From the NCBI GenBank assembly GCA_000149225.2, contig CM000694.1, positions 1,551,623-1,615,622 of the forward strand: a stretch of 64,000 nucleotides of DNA. The letters run 5' to 3'. The stretch is from Lachancea kluyveri NRRL Y-12651 (taxonomy: Eukaryota; Ascomycota; Saccharomycetes; Saccharomycetales; Saccharomycetaceae). Every line of letters starts with the position of its first letter. Within the stretch, counting starts at the first letter, position 1. Both the position numbers and the translations under genes were made by a program. Below the pieces are notes generated by a model that made no database searches, was not told the DNA's origin, and saw only the letters and a list, made by a program, of their open reading frames with translations. Below are positions 52,601-62,886 of the stretch, piece by piece.

Positions 52601-54011
52601 CTTGTGGATTGGTGTAAAACTCGTTATTCCGAATACCATCCCTAGATTTTTGGTTTCCCATGTAATAAACGCAGTTCAGATCTGGGGACCACTTTTCAAA
52701 TGTCTCCTGCCATGCGGGAATGGTAGATAATGGAACAACCACTAAGTGAGGTCCATTCTGGCGACGAGCAAACACTAGCCAAGCAATAAAAGACACAGTT
52801 TGTACAGTCTTACCCAACCCCATTTCATCCGCTAAAATCCCGTTGTTTCCCTTGGACCATAGAAATGCCATCCAGTTTATACCAGTCAACTGGAAATCTC
52901 TAAGCACGCCGCCTTTAACGAATAAAGGCTGTGCGTCTAGTTTTTCGAATCGAGGCCTTTGAGAACCATAGTTACTTGAGTATTGAGGCAAAATTTTGGA
53001 ATTCAACCTGTTTTGAAAGTGTTTAACCTGATCTGGTGCCAGTTTCACAATGTCTGAGGCATTTTCCCATGTAGCTTCATCATAGTTTAAGCGGCGCCAT
53101 TTGACTAAATACTGCAGTTGTGAAGTGCCATCCTCTAGTACAACACGATCACTGTCGATGATTCTTTCCGGAATTTCAAATTCTTTGAATTCGTCTAGTC
53201 TACGTTCCCTTTCCAAATCCATTACCTCGATATCTTCGGCTGTAGTGTATGAGTCCTGACGGATCTGTTGATCGAGGATAATGTACTGTTTGATATAGTT
53301 GTCCAGTTTCTTAACACCACGCACAGATCCGAGGGACTCGTAAGATTCCCAAGAGTTGTGCAAATGTGACTGGTTATTCCACTTGACCAAAAAAACGTAA
53401 TCTTTTTTACAACTGCTTAAATCAGGAAACTTGTTCTCTTCCACAACGTTTTCCCTTAATTTGTGCGTAACCACCAAGTCCACGCCGTGGTCATCTTGAG
53501 GTGTTGGAGTTGGAGTATAACCTTGACCCTCTGCATCTTCGTTGGTGTTATCTTCATCGTAGCCATAACCGTATTCCTCCGGACCAGATTCCAAAAGGTC
53601 ATCGTTATCTGAAGAATCTACATTATAATTGACTGTTTTGTTGTTACGAGAAGAAAACCGCGTCGGCAAGAGTAGATCATCATCGCTTTTTTTTTTTATT
53701 GCAAGTTTCCTCTTTACGTGACTCTTCCTTTTGGGTGCCGAGTGGTAGTACTCGTCGTCGTCCTCATCATCATCGTCCTCATCATCTCCGACCTCAAGTT
53801 CATCTTCCTCCTCACCTTCATCCATGGAGTAATCTTGCTCTTCGTGATTGTTCCTCTTTTTACGTCTCGTAGAAACAACTTCTTCTTCTTCGTCATCCTC
53901 ATCGGAGAAGTAACTAACGGTATGACTCGTTGCAGCAGCCCTACCGGACCTTCTCAGCCCATAGAGCTCTGGGTTTTCTAAAACTTCAGTTGGAATGTCT
54001 TTTATAGCCAT
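49614..54011 (-). CDS. CHD1: Chromodomain ATP-dependent nucleosome remodeler Chd1
   Basis: A 1,465-residue remodeler (S. cerevisiae 1,468) that spaces nucleosomes behind elongating RNA polymerase II. The ATG at 54011 ([22 protein letters not shown]) is used; a GTG five codons upstream is not a start. An acidic N-tail leads to two chromodomains (about 190-340, including [15 protein letters not shown]), then the Snf2 ATPase with [11 protein letters not shown] (near 394), VDEAHRLKN and the [12 protein letters not shown] motif VI. A regulatory bridge precedes the SANT-SLIDE DNA-binding domain (about 1000-1300), interrupted by an Asn/Ser/Gly-rich insert after [14 protein letters not shown]. The conserved C-terminal helical domain ([15 protein letters not shown]) is present. 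Confidence 0.97.
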   Translation of the reverse strand: MAIKDIPTEVLENPELYGLRRSGRAAATSHTVSYFSDEDDEEEEVVSTRRKKRNNHEEQDYSMDEGEEEDELEVGDDEDDDDEDDDEYYHSAPKRKSHVKRKLAIKKKSDDDLLLPTRFSSRNNKTVNYNVDSSDNDDLLESGPEEYGYGYDEDNTNEDAEGQGYTPTPTPQDDHGVDLVVTHKLRENVVEENKFPDLSSCKKDYVFLVKWNNQSHLHNSWESYESLGSVRGVKKLDNYIKQYIILDQQIRQDSYTTAEDIEVMDLERERRLDEFKEFEIPERIIDSDRVVLEDGTSQLQYLVKWRRLNYDEATWENASDIVKLAPDQVKHFQNRLNSKILPQYSSNYGSQRPRFEKLDAQPLFVKGGVLRDFQLTGINWMAFLWSKGNNGILADEMGLGKTVQTVSFIAWLVFARRQNGPHLVVVPLSTIPAWQETFEKWSPDLNCVYYMGNQKSRDGIRNNEFYTNPQAKGKKHVKFNVLLTTYEYILKDRSELGSIKWQFLAVDEAHRLKNAESSLYESLNSFKVSNRLLITGTPLQNNIKELAALVNFLMPGRFTIDQEIDFENQDSEQEEYIRNLHKRLQPFILRRLKKDVEKSLPSKTERILRVELSDVQTEYYKNILTKNYAALTAGAKGVHFSLLNVMNELKKASNHPYLFENAEDRVLEKFGDGKMSRENILRGLIMSSGKMVLLDKLLTRLKKDGHRVLIFSQMVRMLDILGDYLSIKGINFQRLDGTVPSSQRRISIDHFNSQDSNDFVFLLSTRAGGLGINLMTADTVIIFDSDWNPQADLQAMARAHRIGQKNHVMVYRFVSKDTVEEEVLERARKKMILEYAIISLGVTDGNKLTNSKKNEPSAGELSEILKFGAGNMFKANDNQKKLEDLNLDDVLNHAEDHVTTPDLGESHLGGEEFLKQFEVTDYKADVDWDDIIPEDELKKLKDEEQKRKDEEYVQEQLQMMNRRNAALNKIKESVNGDGAFASDDGEDGRSSRKRAKSNNLESIGEREIRALYKAVLKFGGLTGKFEELIADGTLPVKSIDRYSELYQEMIGAAKEALQQEETKRNEIISVLEKEAQEYKSKLKSGIIQQDEKSRNNPISKLSAKRREKKAVLFEFYDVKALNAETVVNRPDDMSFVHNFLKKNYPEDALKFRFINRAPKPVQSWSCDWNKDDDEKLLVGVDKYGYGSWVQIRDDPFLGLTEKIFLNEAQPTANDVKPNNNSNSNGNNGNNNSNNVSELPEKKGKGITGSSKKVPGAVHLSRRVDYLFAVLKEEVKPSTPSSNSSNSSISTSAIPKKRQRKVQNSRSGTPDIKSEGHHPLVKRIKNTHSHSNSPKPQESDRKGTPAVALSNKKSKVKVPERKLPENEYESMDEDECKHTMQPIRPSLKRLSRGGKGLDRKEWAQILKKDLKTVGDHIESRKGTSRKHSPDKFKKHLWAFSTYYWPVAVKSSKLMAMYDKIVATMSN

Positions 54012-55207
54012 AGTTTTTACATGCACTAAGTCTTATTTCCGGTACACTGTATCACTTTTTTTTGTGTATATCGTTAGTCTGTAGCGATTTAGAGTGAAGG
54101 ATTGACCGGCTTACAGCGTGTATGTTTACGAAAAGTTTATTCCGTTTTTCCGTTGATTAAAACTAGAAATCGAAATCGAAATCGACAGAAGGCTGACTTG
54201 CTGGTGATTCTTGGACGAATGTTGACTGTAACTGACAAGTAATGGTTACTACTTGTTTTTTTTTTATTCCCCTTCGGTGACCGCCGTATTATCTGAACGT
54301 GCAGAGAAAGACGCGAATGTTATATGGCCAAGAAAGATTGCTCCTGCCACTGTTGCCAAAATGCAAATCTGTCTATAGTGATAACAAATCGAAAGTTCGA
54401 TTTAACTTGTAGGTACGTAGCGTTCCTATGTCCTAGTGTAGGGTCAGATGGTTCTGTTATCCCGTGTGTGAAGGGGAGCAAGAAAAATTTTCAACAGTAC
54501 CAAGAGGGAAAAAACTATGTAGTGAGGGTAACCTAGGATAATGGATTTAATTAAAAGCGTATGTTTAAGAGTTTTCATTGTAACGCATAGTCTTATGCAA
54601 TCATAGTGAATTCTGAAAGACACGCTAGGGTGCACGAAGGATCTTGAACGTGAAGGTAGGAAAGCTGTGTTGATGGCTGGCCTTTTACCCCTTGCAGTTG
54701 CTGGCATCGAGACCAAAGGGATCGGAAAGAAAACGAAAGCTCGGCAAAATATAAGTACGCATCACAAGGCTAAAAGATGGCACATCTACGCGTCAGCTTT
54801 GAAACGGTGCTTGCGATTGTAACGAGCTAAAAAAATTGAACACAGCGACGAAAAGAGCGTGCGACGGAACGCTCCCATAGCCCAACCCTCCCAGCGTTCC
54901 CATATTGAAATCAGCCTAATGTGTGTGAGTCGATGACATTTTTTTTTCAGATTGGGGGGTTGGACCGGGGTAAGCTATGAGCAATGAAGTACAACGAAGC
55001 CGCGCATCCCAGGAAAAGAAAACGTACCCACGGAAGCTTAACCTATGTCAGTAGCAAGCCCACGACAAACATTGAAAGCGGCGACAGTCGTTACTAGTCA
55101 CTTAATTTCTGATAGCAAAAGGCCAGTGACCATGATAAGCAGAAGCGAAATCCACAAGGACGTCATCCAACTGATGTCTTTGTTGTAAGTTCAGAAGATT
55201 AAAGACC

Positions 55208-55453
55208 ATGTGGTATGTTCTTTTGGCCAATAAAAGACACAAAAAATATTTCTTGGCTGGATCTAAAGCAAAGGCAAAGATACCGAACCAAAAGCATATG
55301 GTGAGACAGCGCCACCGTAACAGAGCAAGATGGCAACACAGACTGGAAGAAATAAACCTCTTGAAACAAGTATCAGATCTTCAGTCAGCAAAACAAATCA
55401 ACCAAAGCGGTTTTGGAGCTAACGGTACGCCATTAAACATGTTGAAGCATTGA
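55208..55453 (+). CDS. Possible small basic protein, unrecognised
   Basis: An 81-codon frame with an ATG start and an even mix of residues, rich in Lys, Arg, Gln and Asn, ending GANGTPLNMLKH. No membrane segment or known motif is visible. It lies 425 bases upstream of RLI1 on the same strand. It may be chance; conservation in related species would decide. Confidence 0.2.
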   Translation: MWYVLLANKRHKKYFLAGSKAKAKIPNQKHMVRQRHRNRARWQHRLEEINLLKQVSDLQSAKQINQSGFGANGTPLNMLKH

Positions 55454-55573
55454 TATGACCCAAACTTTTCTTGTAGATTATAGAAATTTGCCCCTTACTT
55501 CTACCTCCGACTCTTTATACTCTGCCAAAAAAAATAGGAAAAAGAAAAAAAAATTTTTCACTCATTTTCTCTT

Positions 55574-55584
55574 CACCCATACAT
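55574..55584 (+). promoter_or_regulatory. Rap1-like site before RLI1
   Basis: CACCCATACAT, matching the core of the Rap1 consensus used in translation-gene promoters, 294 bases upstream of the RLI1 ATG. A GAAAAATTTTT-type element lies just beside it. Confidence 0.5.
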
Positions 55585-55777
55585 CACTCTAAGAAAAGTT
55601 TTTACACAATTTAGGTAGGGTAATATGTACGTCTTTAATGATATATAACTATATTTACCCGCATGTTTCGACTACCAACTTCTTGCTCTTTATGGGATGG
55701 GTTACCCTATGCGTGATAATTCGAATGTGTGTAGGTCTGAGCCCATGCACCACACACTGTGGAAATTTTCAGCAAGC

Positions 55778-55791
55778 TGAAAAATTTTTCA
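55778..55791. promoter_or_regulatory. RRPE element before RLI1
   Basis: TGAAAAATTTTTCA, a palindromic match to the ribosomal RNA processing element, 87 bases upstream of RLI1. A PAC-like AGCTCATCTC (one mismatch to AGCTCATCGC) follows at 55826-55835. The pair marks ribosome-biogenesis genes in yeasts. Confidence 0.6.
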
Positions 55792-55877
55792 GGAACGGAC
55801 GACAGAGTACAGACGTCTCAATCTCAGCTCATCTCATCTCAATCTCACCCAAGGACAAACCAAGAAGCACAGCGCAA

Positions 55878-57701
55878 ATGAGTGACAAGAACACCCGTAT
55901 CGCAATTGTCAGCGAAGACAAATGTAAACCTAAAAAATGTCGTCAAGAATGTAAACGTTCATGTCCGGTCGTGAAAACAGGAAAGTTGTGTATCGAGGTT
56001 CTTCCTACTTCCAAAATTGCCTTTATCTCTGAAAACTTGTGTATCGGTTGTGGTATCTGTGTCAAGAAATGTCCTTTTGACGCAATTCAGATTATCAACT
56101 TGCCAACAAACTTGGACAGTCAGGTTACCCACCGTTATTCGGCAAACAGTTTCAAACTGCACAGATTGCCTACTCCAAGACCTGGTCAAGTGTTGGGTCT
56201 TGTTGGTACTAACGGTATTGGTAAGTCTACAGCCTTGAAAATTCTGGCCGGTAAGCAAAAACCAAATTTGGGCCGTTATGATGATCCTCCAGAATGGCAA
56301 GAAATCATCAGATATTTCCGTGGTTCCGAATTACAAAACTATTTCACCAAGATGTTAGAAGATGACATCAAGGCAATTATTAAACCACAATATGTTGACA
56401 ACATTCCTCGTGCTATCAAGGGGCCAGTGCAGAAAGTCGGTGAACTGTTGAAGCTAAGAATGGAAAAACCGGACGATATTGTGAAGCAATACATCAAGAT
56501 TTTGGAACTAAAGAACGTTCTAAAGAGAGACGTATCTGCTCTTTCTGGTGGTGAATTGCAAAGATTTGCCATTGGTATGTCCTGTGTTCAAGAAGCAGAC
56601 GTTTATATGTTTGACGAACCTTCTTCCTACCTGGATGTCAAACAACGTTTGAATGCTGCTCAGATCATCAGATCGTTGTTGAATCCAACGAGTTATGTTA
56701 TCTGTGTTGAGCACGATTTGTCTGTATTGGATTACTTGTCTGATTTCGTCTGTATCTTGTACGGTGTTCCATCCGTTTATGGTGTGGTTACTTTACCTTC
56801 ATCCGTCAGAGAAGGTATCAACATTTTCTTGGATGGTCACATCCCAAGTGAGAATTTGAGATTTAGAACTGAAGCGCTACAATTTAGAATGTCGGATGCC
56901 CAAGATCAGTTGGAAGTCGATGCCACCAGAGCTTTTAATTATCCATCAATGAAACGTACTCAAGGTGATTTCAAGTTGACCGTTGAATCTGGTGACTTTT
57001 CTGACTCCGAAATTTTGGTGATGATGGGTGAAAATGGTACCGGTAAGACAACTTTGATCAAGCTGTTGGCTGGTGCAATCCCGGCAGATGATGGGAAGCA
57101 AATTCCTAAACTAAACGTCTCTATGAAACCACAAAAGATTGCTCCAAAGTTCCCAGGTACCGTGAGACAGTTGTTTTTCAAGAGGATTAGAGCTCAATTC
57201 TTGAACCCACAATTTCAAACTGACGTTGTCAAACCGCTAAAGATTGAAAGTATCATCGATCAAGAGGTTCAACATCTATCTGGTGGTGAATTGCAAAGAG
57301 TTGCTATTGTGCTTGCTTTGGGTTTGCCCGCAGACATTTACCTGATCGATGAACCTTCCGCATACTTGGACTCCGAACAGCGTATCATATGTTCCAAGGT
57401 CATTAGAAGGTTCATCTTGCACAACAAAAAGACTGCTTTCATTGTTGAGCACGATTTTATCATGGCTACTTACTTGGCTGACAAGGTTATTGTTTTCGAT
57501 GGTACTCCATCCAAGGAAGCATTTGCAAGAACTCCAGAGAGTTTGTTGACTGGTTGTAACAGATTTTTAAAGAACTTGAACGTCACTTTCAGAAGAGATC
57601 CAAACTCTTTCAGACCAAGAATTAACAAATTGGATTCCCAAATGGATAAGGAACAAAAGCTTTCCGGAAATTACTTCTTCTTGGATAGCACCGGTGTTTG
57701 A
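55878..57701 (+). CDS. RLI1: Ribosome-recycling ABC ATPase Rli1 (ABCE1)
   Basis: A 607-residue iron-sulfur ABC protein (S. cerevisiae 608) that splits terminated ribosomes and supports ribosome export and initiation. The frame is open upstream, but the ATG at 55878 ([16 protein letters not shown]) is the conserved start. Eight ferredoxin-type cysteines for two 4Fe-4S clusters are present (16, 21, 25, 29 and 55, 58, 61, 65). The two nucleotide-binding domains have Walker [10 protein letters not shown] and GENGTGKTT, signature LSGGELQR in both, and Walker B YMFDEPSS and YLIDEPSA. The hinge segments and the C-terminal [11 protein letters not shown] end are as in S. cerevisiae. Strong codon bias fits high expression. 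RLI1 (YDR091C) is on chromosome IV in S. cerevisiae. Confidence 0.98.
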   Translation: MSDKNTRIAIVSEDKCKPKKCRQECKRSCPVVKTGKLCIEVLPTSKIAFISENLCIGCGICVKKCPFDAIQIINLPTNLDSQVTHRYSANSFKLHRLPTPRPGQVLGLVGTNGIGKSTALKILAGKQKPNLGRYDDPPEWQEIIRYFRGSELQNYFTKMLEDDIKAIIKPQYVDNIPRAIKGPVQKVGELLKLRMEKPDDIVKQYIKILELKNVLKRDVSALSGGELQRFAIGMSCVQEADVYMFDEPSSYLDVKQRLNAAQIIRSLLNPTSYVICVEHDLSVLDYLSDFVCILYGVPSVYGVVTLPSSVREGINIFLDGHIPSENLRFRTEALQFRMSDAQDQLEVDATRAFNYPSMKRTQGDFKLTVESGDFSDSEILVMMGENGTGKTTLIKLLAGAIPADDGKQIPKLNVSMKPQKIAPKFPGTVRQLFFKRIRAQFLNPQFQTDVVKPLKIESIIDQEVQHLSGGELQRVAIVLALGLPADIYLIDEPSAYLDSEQRIICSKVIRRFILHNKKTAFIVEHDFIMATYLADKVIVFDGTPSKEAFARTPESLLTGCNRFLKNLNVTFRRDPNSFRPRINKLDSQMDKEQKLSGNYFFLDSTGV

Positions 57702-58299
57702 AGTTGTCGCATTGTTCCCTTTCTGTTATCATTTTTTCATAAACTTTGTCACTATAGAGTACTCGGTCTTCATCGGTTTCCTGAAATGCACCAATCTTTA
57801 TCTTTTTTTTTTTTGCTCAATGGAATACCCAAGTCTCACCATCTGTGAATCGCTTTAATTTTTGCCCACAGCTCACACTTCGGCCAAGTTGCAATACACC
57901 GACTTACCACACAAGCATGTACATTAGCCAAACTACAAAACTTCTACTAAATATTATTTATTTATGTGTGTATAGAATCAGAAAAGAGAAATTGTATAAG
58001 AAAATAACAATAAAAAAAAAAAGAGAAAAAAGAAGATTGGGTTCAGATTAATACTTTGGATGCCTTGTTGCGCTTTTACGCCATGACAACAATTAATTTT
58101 ACAACATGAGTCGCAAGGCATTAATAATAAGTAAGCCATGTGACAAAACCTATCATGGATTTCAAAGACATATGGCCTATGCATACATAATTACATAAGC
58201 TGTATGTAGTCACGTGACACAAAAGATTTATAATCCGTCAGAAAAGTAATATTCCAAGAACTGTCCTCAATCATCCAACTCATAAGGCTGCTGAAACAA
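57702..58299. other. Intergenic: RLI1 3' flank and GCG1 promoter
   Basis: 598 bases. It contains an inverted repeat ATGCCTTG (58060-58067) / CAAGGCAT (58114-58121) with a 46-base loop, and TCACGTGA at 58210-58217. No gene is seen. Confidence 0.55.
58210..58217. promoter_or_regulatory. TCACGTGA site before GCG1
   Basis: Exact palindrome 83 bases upstream of the GCG1 ATG. Cbf1 regulates sulfur metabolism, which suits a glutathione-degrading enzyme, though the same motif occurs before unrelated genes here. Confidence 0.5.
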
Positions 58300-59001
58300 A
58301 TGACGCAGGATAAAGGTATATGGGTTCTTGGCTATGGAAGCTTGATATATAAGCCTCCCCCACACTACCGGCATAGAATTCCAGGGATTATTTACGGTTT
58401 TAAGCGTCGTTTCTGGCAAAGTTCCTCGGATCATAGAGGCACACCACAATCTCCGGGTAGGGTGGCCACGTTAATCGCTTATGATGATATCGTCAAGCAT
58501 CCAAAATTTTTGAAAGACCTGTATCATTACAAAAAATCCAAAGTTGAGAAGGCTGAAGATTTGAGTATCTTTGGTGTTGCATATTACATCCCGCCACAGT
58601 ACGCACAAGAAGTGACCGACTATCTCAACGTTCGAGAGCAGGATGGCTATTCGGTACATTGCGTCGAAATTCACTTAGAAACCACCCTGTCACAGGAGCA
58701 AGAACTGCGTGATTCGTTACACCTCCTTCCACGCCATCACATCACGAATAAATACGTGCTCCGGTCCATAGTGTATATCGGCACCGTGGACAACGAATCT
58801 TTCGTGGGACCCGAAGACATCAAGACAACTGCATCCATCATCGCAGATTCCCATGGGCCTAGTGGACCCAACTACGAGTATTTGAAACTTCTCCACGATT
58901 CCCTCACAGAGGTTGCATGCTCGTTAGGCCATAAACTATCCGATGTCGAGGACACTTACCTGGATTCACTTTTGGATCACGTGATAAATGACTCCCATTA
59001 A
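58300..59001 (+). CDS. GCG1: Glutathione-specific gamma-glutamylcyclotransferase (ChaC family)
   Basis: A 233-residue ChaC2-type enzyme (S. cerevisiae Gcg1 232) that cleaves cytosolic glutathione to 5-oxoproline and cysteinylglycine. The gamma-glutamyl-binding loop YGSL is at 12-15 (VLGYGSLIYKPP). RFWQSSSDHRGTP and PGRVATLI are family-diagnostic, and the likely catalytic Glu is in NVREQDGY, as in ChaC proteins. SHGPSGPNYEYL matches the conserved C-terminal patch. The gene is in tandem with RLI1 and ILT1. A G/C-rich block followed by a long T run at about 59010-59035 probably belongs to its 3' end. Confidence 0.95.
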   Translation: MTQDKGIWVLGYGSLIYKPPPHYRHRIPGIIYGFKRRFWQSSSDHRGTPQSPGRVATLIAYDDIVKHPKFLKDLYHYKKSKVEKAEDLSIFGVAYYIPPQYAQEVTDYLNVREQDGYSVHCVEIHLETTLSQEQELRDSLHLLPRHHITNKYVLRSIVYIGTVDNESFVGPEDIKTTASIIADSHGPSGPNYEYLKLLHDSLTEVACSLGHKLSDVEDTYLDSLLDHVINDSH

Positions 59002-59139
59002 GGAAATTGGTTGCGCCGGCTTTTTTTTTTTTTTGGGTGATGATCAATCAATGAAGCAGCAACTTCCGGTAAATGACTACTAGTAACTTTACTATATAAT
59101 GAGATAAACTAAAGTTTCGTAAGCTTGGATATACTCGAG

Positions 59140-59949
59140 ATGATATCAGAGCCAGCAGCTACTGCGCTTGCGACAATTGGAACCGTATGTTGGTGTGTTC
59201 AACTAATCCCTCAAATCGTCTACAACTATAAGCGTAAAGATTGTGAGGGTCTTCCACCATTAATGATGATGTTATGGATCATTTCGGGGATACCATTTGC
59301 TATTTACTTTTTAGTGACTAGGGGCAATGTCATCCTTCAGATTCAACCTCATTTGTTCATGTTCTTCTGTTCCATAAGTTACATACAGTCGCTGTATTAT
59401 CCGCCTGTAAAGATGGAACGCCGCAAGATTATTACAATTATCATCATGCTACTGGTCGTTGATATTGGCATGGAACTGGGGTTTGTACTGTGGCTACGCC
59501 CCCTAAACGATAAGGGCATCCATTGGCCCAGTCTGATATTTGGTATTTTGGCATCGATTTTATTGGGTTTGGGTTTAATCCCTCCGTATTTCGAACTAGC
59601 CAAAAGAAACGGCCGTGTTGTAGGGATTAACTTTATATTCTTGGGCGTCGATTCCCTAGGTGCATGGCTATCCATCATCAGCGTTGTCCTCGGTAACATG
59701 GATGTGATGGGCATTGTTCTATATTGCGTGGTAGCTGTCTTAGAAATAGGAATATTCTTAAGTCATTTCATCTGGTGCTGTCGTTTTAAGTGGTTTGGCA
59801 ATAGCGAGCCATCTGATGAAAAGAAGCCTTCAGTAGATACCGACGTTGAGGAAGTCGATATTTATATACAAAGCGATAACGCAGGCCCACACAACAAGGA
59901 TATCGAAATGCAAGTGATCAAAAAACTACCGACAAGTGAATCTGTCTGA
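59140..59949 (+). CDS. ILT1: PQ-loop repeat membrane protein (YDR090C position)
   Basis: A 269-residue polytopic protein of the PQ-loop/SWEET-like family with about seven membrane helices. I place the start at the ATG at 59140; the TTG five codons upstream is not used. The first PQ motif is LIPQIVYNYKRKDCEGLP; in the second, LIPPYFELAKRNGRVVGIN, the Gln is replaced by Pro. An acidic, hydrophilic C-tail of about 50 residues follows the last helix. The position between GCG1 (YER163C) and RAD4 (YER162C) matches S. cerevisiae YDR090C/ILT1 in the merged order. ILT1 is linked to ionic-liquid tolerance; the transported substrate is not known. The symbol rests mainly on position. Confidence 0.75.
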   Translation: MISEPAATALATIGTVCWCVQLIPQIVYNYKRKDCEGLPPLMMMLWIISGIPFAIYFLVTRGNVILQIQPHLFMFFCSISYIQSLYYPPVKMERRKIITIIIMLLVVDIGMELGFVLWLRPLNDKGIHWPSLIFGILASILLGLGLIPPYFELAKRNGRVVGINFIFLGVDSLGAWLSIISVVLGNMDVMGIVLYCVVAVLEIGIFLSHFIWCCRFKWFGNSEPSDEKKPSVDTDVEEVDIYIQSDNAGPHNKDIEMQVIKKLPTSESV

Positions 59950-60137
59950 AGATTTGCAAGTACATATCTGCCTTTTACCTCAGTTTATATTCTCATATTC
60001 TAATACCATGTATGAACTTTAGAGGTATATGCATTTATTATATATAATTTTGAACGAATATAAATTTTGAAAAGATCCTTTCATTAAGATCAGTAAGCTG
60101 TATCGAGTATCGTGTAAAGCCGAATAAGAAGTATTCC

Positions 60138-62693
60138 ATGTCAAATAAGTTATCAGAAGAGTATTTTCAACTGGTAAGAGAAGCTCTGAAAGATGAGAAA
60201 CTAGAAAGCTCACCCAAGAGAAGAAAACTGCGTAAGCAGGGCAGGAACCGAGAGGTGCCGGCAGAAGAGAGTTTTGCTAATGTAAATGTAGTACACGTAG
60301 ACTCTGAAGACGAAAAACCAACTTCAATTGAGTGCAGCCCTATATATATTAGCGACGGCGACGACGATGATAATGATAGCAACAACAATAATGATAACAA
60401 TACCAGCTATTTTGAAAGCGATGAAGAGTATGAATCAGATGAGTTCGAAGATGTCATTGAACCTGCACGAGGGGACATAAACATCACAATAGGCAAAGAT
60501 AATGGAAAGAAGCCTAGAAGTAACAAGAATATTGTGACCAACGATGTCCGTAGATTTAGAAGGTTTTACCACAGGTTTCACCTGGTATGCCTGCTGCTAC
60601 ACGGTCATATTAGAAATGAATGGTTGAACGATCCGAAGCTGTATAAAAAGCTGAATAAATTGGTTCCTGATCAGGTATTTGAGATGCTGCACCCGAAAAA
60701 AGACGAGAATATGCCTCTCAGAAGCACTAGAAAATTGCTTGATGGTTTAAAGAAATGTATGGATATTTGGGAAAAACATTTCAAGGTTGCAACTACGTAT
60801 CGCGGAAAGGGATTATACATGTTAGATTGGGACGAACTAGACGGTCCACTAGAACAATGCAATAGCGTGATAACTCAAGAGACGTTTAACAAGATGATTC
60901 TCAAGGGTCGAGGACCGCGTGATATTGGTGCCCAAGGGTTTGTTGCCATGTTACGAGCATGCGGAGTTAATGCACGGTTGGTCATGTCATTACAGCCGCC
61001 AGATTTCACCAATCTAAAGCAGTCCGTTAACGAGGAGCATGTGTTGGAACAGAAAGAACAACATATTTTTGAAAAAAATCTTGCTTCCTTCAAACCGGGC
61101 ATCGATGACCCTCAAACCATCAAATATCCGATGCCAAAGCTAAAAAAACCCATGTCTTTGGAAGAAAGGACGTACCCTATTTTTTGGTGTGAAGTCTGGG
61201 ATAAATTCACCAAAAAATGGATAACCGTGGATCCAATGAACCTGAAGATTATTGAGCAGGTGCGTAATAAATCGAAGCTGACGCCTCAGGGCAAGAGTGC
61301 CAAATACAATTTGATGAGATACGTGATTGGCTTTGATAGAAAAGGGGGCTGTAGGGATGTAACGAGGCGCTACACTGCTAATCTGCACTCAAAGGTACGC
61401 AAAAAAAGGATCACTAAAGATGAAGATGGTCAGATATGGTATGAGGAGGTAATTCACAAGTTACACCAGAGGAAAAGGACCAAAATAGATGATTTTGAAG
61501 ATGAGTACTTTGCCAAAAGAGATGAAACTGAGGGCATCCCTGATAGTCTCCAGGACTTGAAGAATCACCCATTCTATGTGTTGGAAAAAGATCTGAGAAC
61601 GAATGAAATGTTAAGATTAAACAGCAAAGAGTGTGGCTTTCTGAGGTTAAGGAACAAGTCAACAACAATGAAGGTTTACAACCGGAGAGATGTATGGACA
61701 TTAAAAAGTGCGAGGCATTGGTACATGGAAGGCCGTGTTTTAAAAACTGGTGCAAAAGCTGCTAAAACGGTTACTTGTAAAGATTTCAGGACCGGTGAAA
61801 CATCCGAAGAAAGACTTTATCCTAAAGAGGTTACCGAACTATTCGTTCCTAAGCCTATTGGCCCCAATTGCGAGATACCTACAAATGCATATGGGAACAT
61901 TGATATATACACTTCTTCTATGATTCCTAGTGGGTGTTGCCTAATTGAAAATCCCATTGCTGTTAAGGCTGCTGCCTTCTTAGGAGTAGAATTTGCCAAA
62001 GCGGTTACTGGTTTCAAGTTCGAGCGTCATCGAATTGCCAAGCCGCAAATCACAGGGGTTGTTGTAGCGTGCAAGTATAGAGAAGCAGTGGAGACTATGA
62101 TTGACGGGATTGAGTATTCTATAGAGGAGGAAAAGAAGCAAGACCATGAGTTGGAAGCTTTGAGGTACTGGGGACTGTTCCTTGCAAAATTAAAAATTAA
62201 ACAGAGATTAAACTCCACGCATGGTAGGGTTGTGGACGACGACACAAATAGTATTTGGGAACAGCATCAGAAGCTAGACAACGAAGAGGTGTCTGAAGTC
62301 GAGAATAGTGAAGATGCACACTTTGCTGCTGGTGGTTTCTTACCTACAGACTACTCTTCAAGGAGCCAAAACCAAGAAAGTAATAATAACGAAGAAAGTG
62401 TTCCGTTGAACGAAGAAGAATTTACACATAGTGAAACAGAACTAGGGAATCTTGATTATGATCAAGAAGAATCCAATAATGGGACTCTAGCTGGGCAGGA
62501 TGAAGAAGGTGGTTTTATAGTCGATGGTTCTCCAGAAGAACAAGACGACGCACCTGCAAAAGAAAATGAGCCGGTGCACCAAAATGATGCTGATGATATT
62601 GATGGATACGAAAACTTTATGAAAGATGTCCTGGAAGGCTCTGAGTTCGAAAAGGACGAATCTGACTCGGAATTCATCTACGAGTCTGAATAA
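60138..62693 (+). CDS. RAD4: Nucleotide excision repair damage-recognition factor Rad4 (XPC)
   Basis: An 851-residue XPC-family protein (S. cerevisiae Rad4 754) that with Rad23 binds helix-distorting lesions and recruits TFIIH, which includes the Rad3 encoded in this window. A Ser/Asp-rich N-terminus contains long acidic and Asn runs. The transglutaminase-like domain follows (LLHGHIRNEWLNDPK, GAQGFVAMLRACGVNARL, YPIFWCEVWDKFTKKWITVDP), then the beta-hairpin domains BHD1-3 (EGIPDSLQDLKNHPFYVLEKD, GYLKV-like GFLRLRN, SAFGNIDI-like AYGNIDIYT and GCCLIENP). The extra length compared with S. cerevisiae comes from an insert before YPIFWCEVWD and a longer acidic C-tail. Confidence 0.96.
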   Translation: MSNKLSEEYFQLVREALKDEKLESSPKRRKLRKQGRNREVPAEESFANVNVVHVDSEDEKPTSIECSPIYISDGDDDDNDSNNNNDNNTSYFESDEEYESDEFEDVIEPARGDINITIGKDNGKKPRSNKNIVTNDVRRFRRFYHRFHLVCLLLHGHIRNEWLNDPKLYKKLNKLVPDQVFEMLHPKKDENMPLRSTRKLLDGLKKCMDIWEKHFKVATTYRGKGLYMLDWDELDGPLEQCNSVITQETFNKMILKGRGPRDIGAQGFVAMLRACGVNARLVMSLQPPDFTNLKQSVNEEHVLEQKEQHIFEKNLASFKPGIDDPQTIKYPMPKLKKPMSLEERTYPIFWCEVWDKFTKKWITVDPMNLKIIEQVRNKSKLTPQGKSAKYNLMRYVIGFDRKGGCRDVTRRYTANLHSKVRKKRITKDEDGQIWYEEVIHKLHQRKRTKIDDFEDEYFAKRDETEGIPDSLQDLKNHPFYVLEKDLRTNEMLRLNSKECGFLRLRNKSTTMKVYNRRDVWTLKSARHWYMEGRVLKTGAKAAKTVTCKDFRTGETSEERLYPKEVTELFVPKPIGPNCEIPTNAYGNIDIYTSSMIPSGCCLIENPIAVKAAAFLGVEFAKAVTGFKFERHRIAKPQITGVVVACKYREAVETMIDGIEYSIEEEKKQDHELEALRYWGLFLAKLKIKQRLNSTHGRVVDDDTNSIWEQHQKLDNEEVSEVENSEDAHFAAGGFLPTDYSSRSQNQESNNNEESVPLNEEEFTHSETELGNLDYDQEESNNGTLAGQDEEGGFIVDGSPEEQDDAPAKENEPVHQNDADDIDGYENFMKDVLEGSEFEKDESDSEFIYESE

Positions 62694-62886
62694 CTTCCCC
62701 TAGCAGCTTATACTTTCGTATATAATGACTTTGTATTTTACAAAAATTTCGATTAGGTATTAACCAATCATCAACTCGAACTGTACATAGAAGCAGCAAT
62801 TTGAGACTGGCACACTCAGACAAGCTATCTGTCTCCTTTTCCGATATTTTTTAAAACTTTGCTTTACCTTTACGCCAACTTTTAAA

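Larger units (their letters stand above)
54012..55877. promoter_or_regulatory. Long divergent CHD1-RLI1 region
   Basis: A 1.87-kb divergent spacer, the longest inside the conserved block. It contains ACGCGT at 54788-54793 and, toward RLI1, Rap1-, Reb1- (TTACCCG, 55665-55671), RRPE- and PAC-like sites. An 81-codon frame at 55208-55453 (MWYVLLANKRHKK...) starts with ATG and has a basic, somewhat protein-like composition, but I recognise no family. I see no tRNA and no clear snoRNA. Confidence 0.5.
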
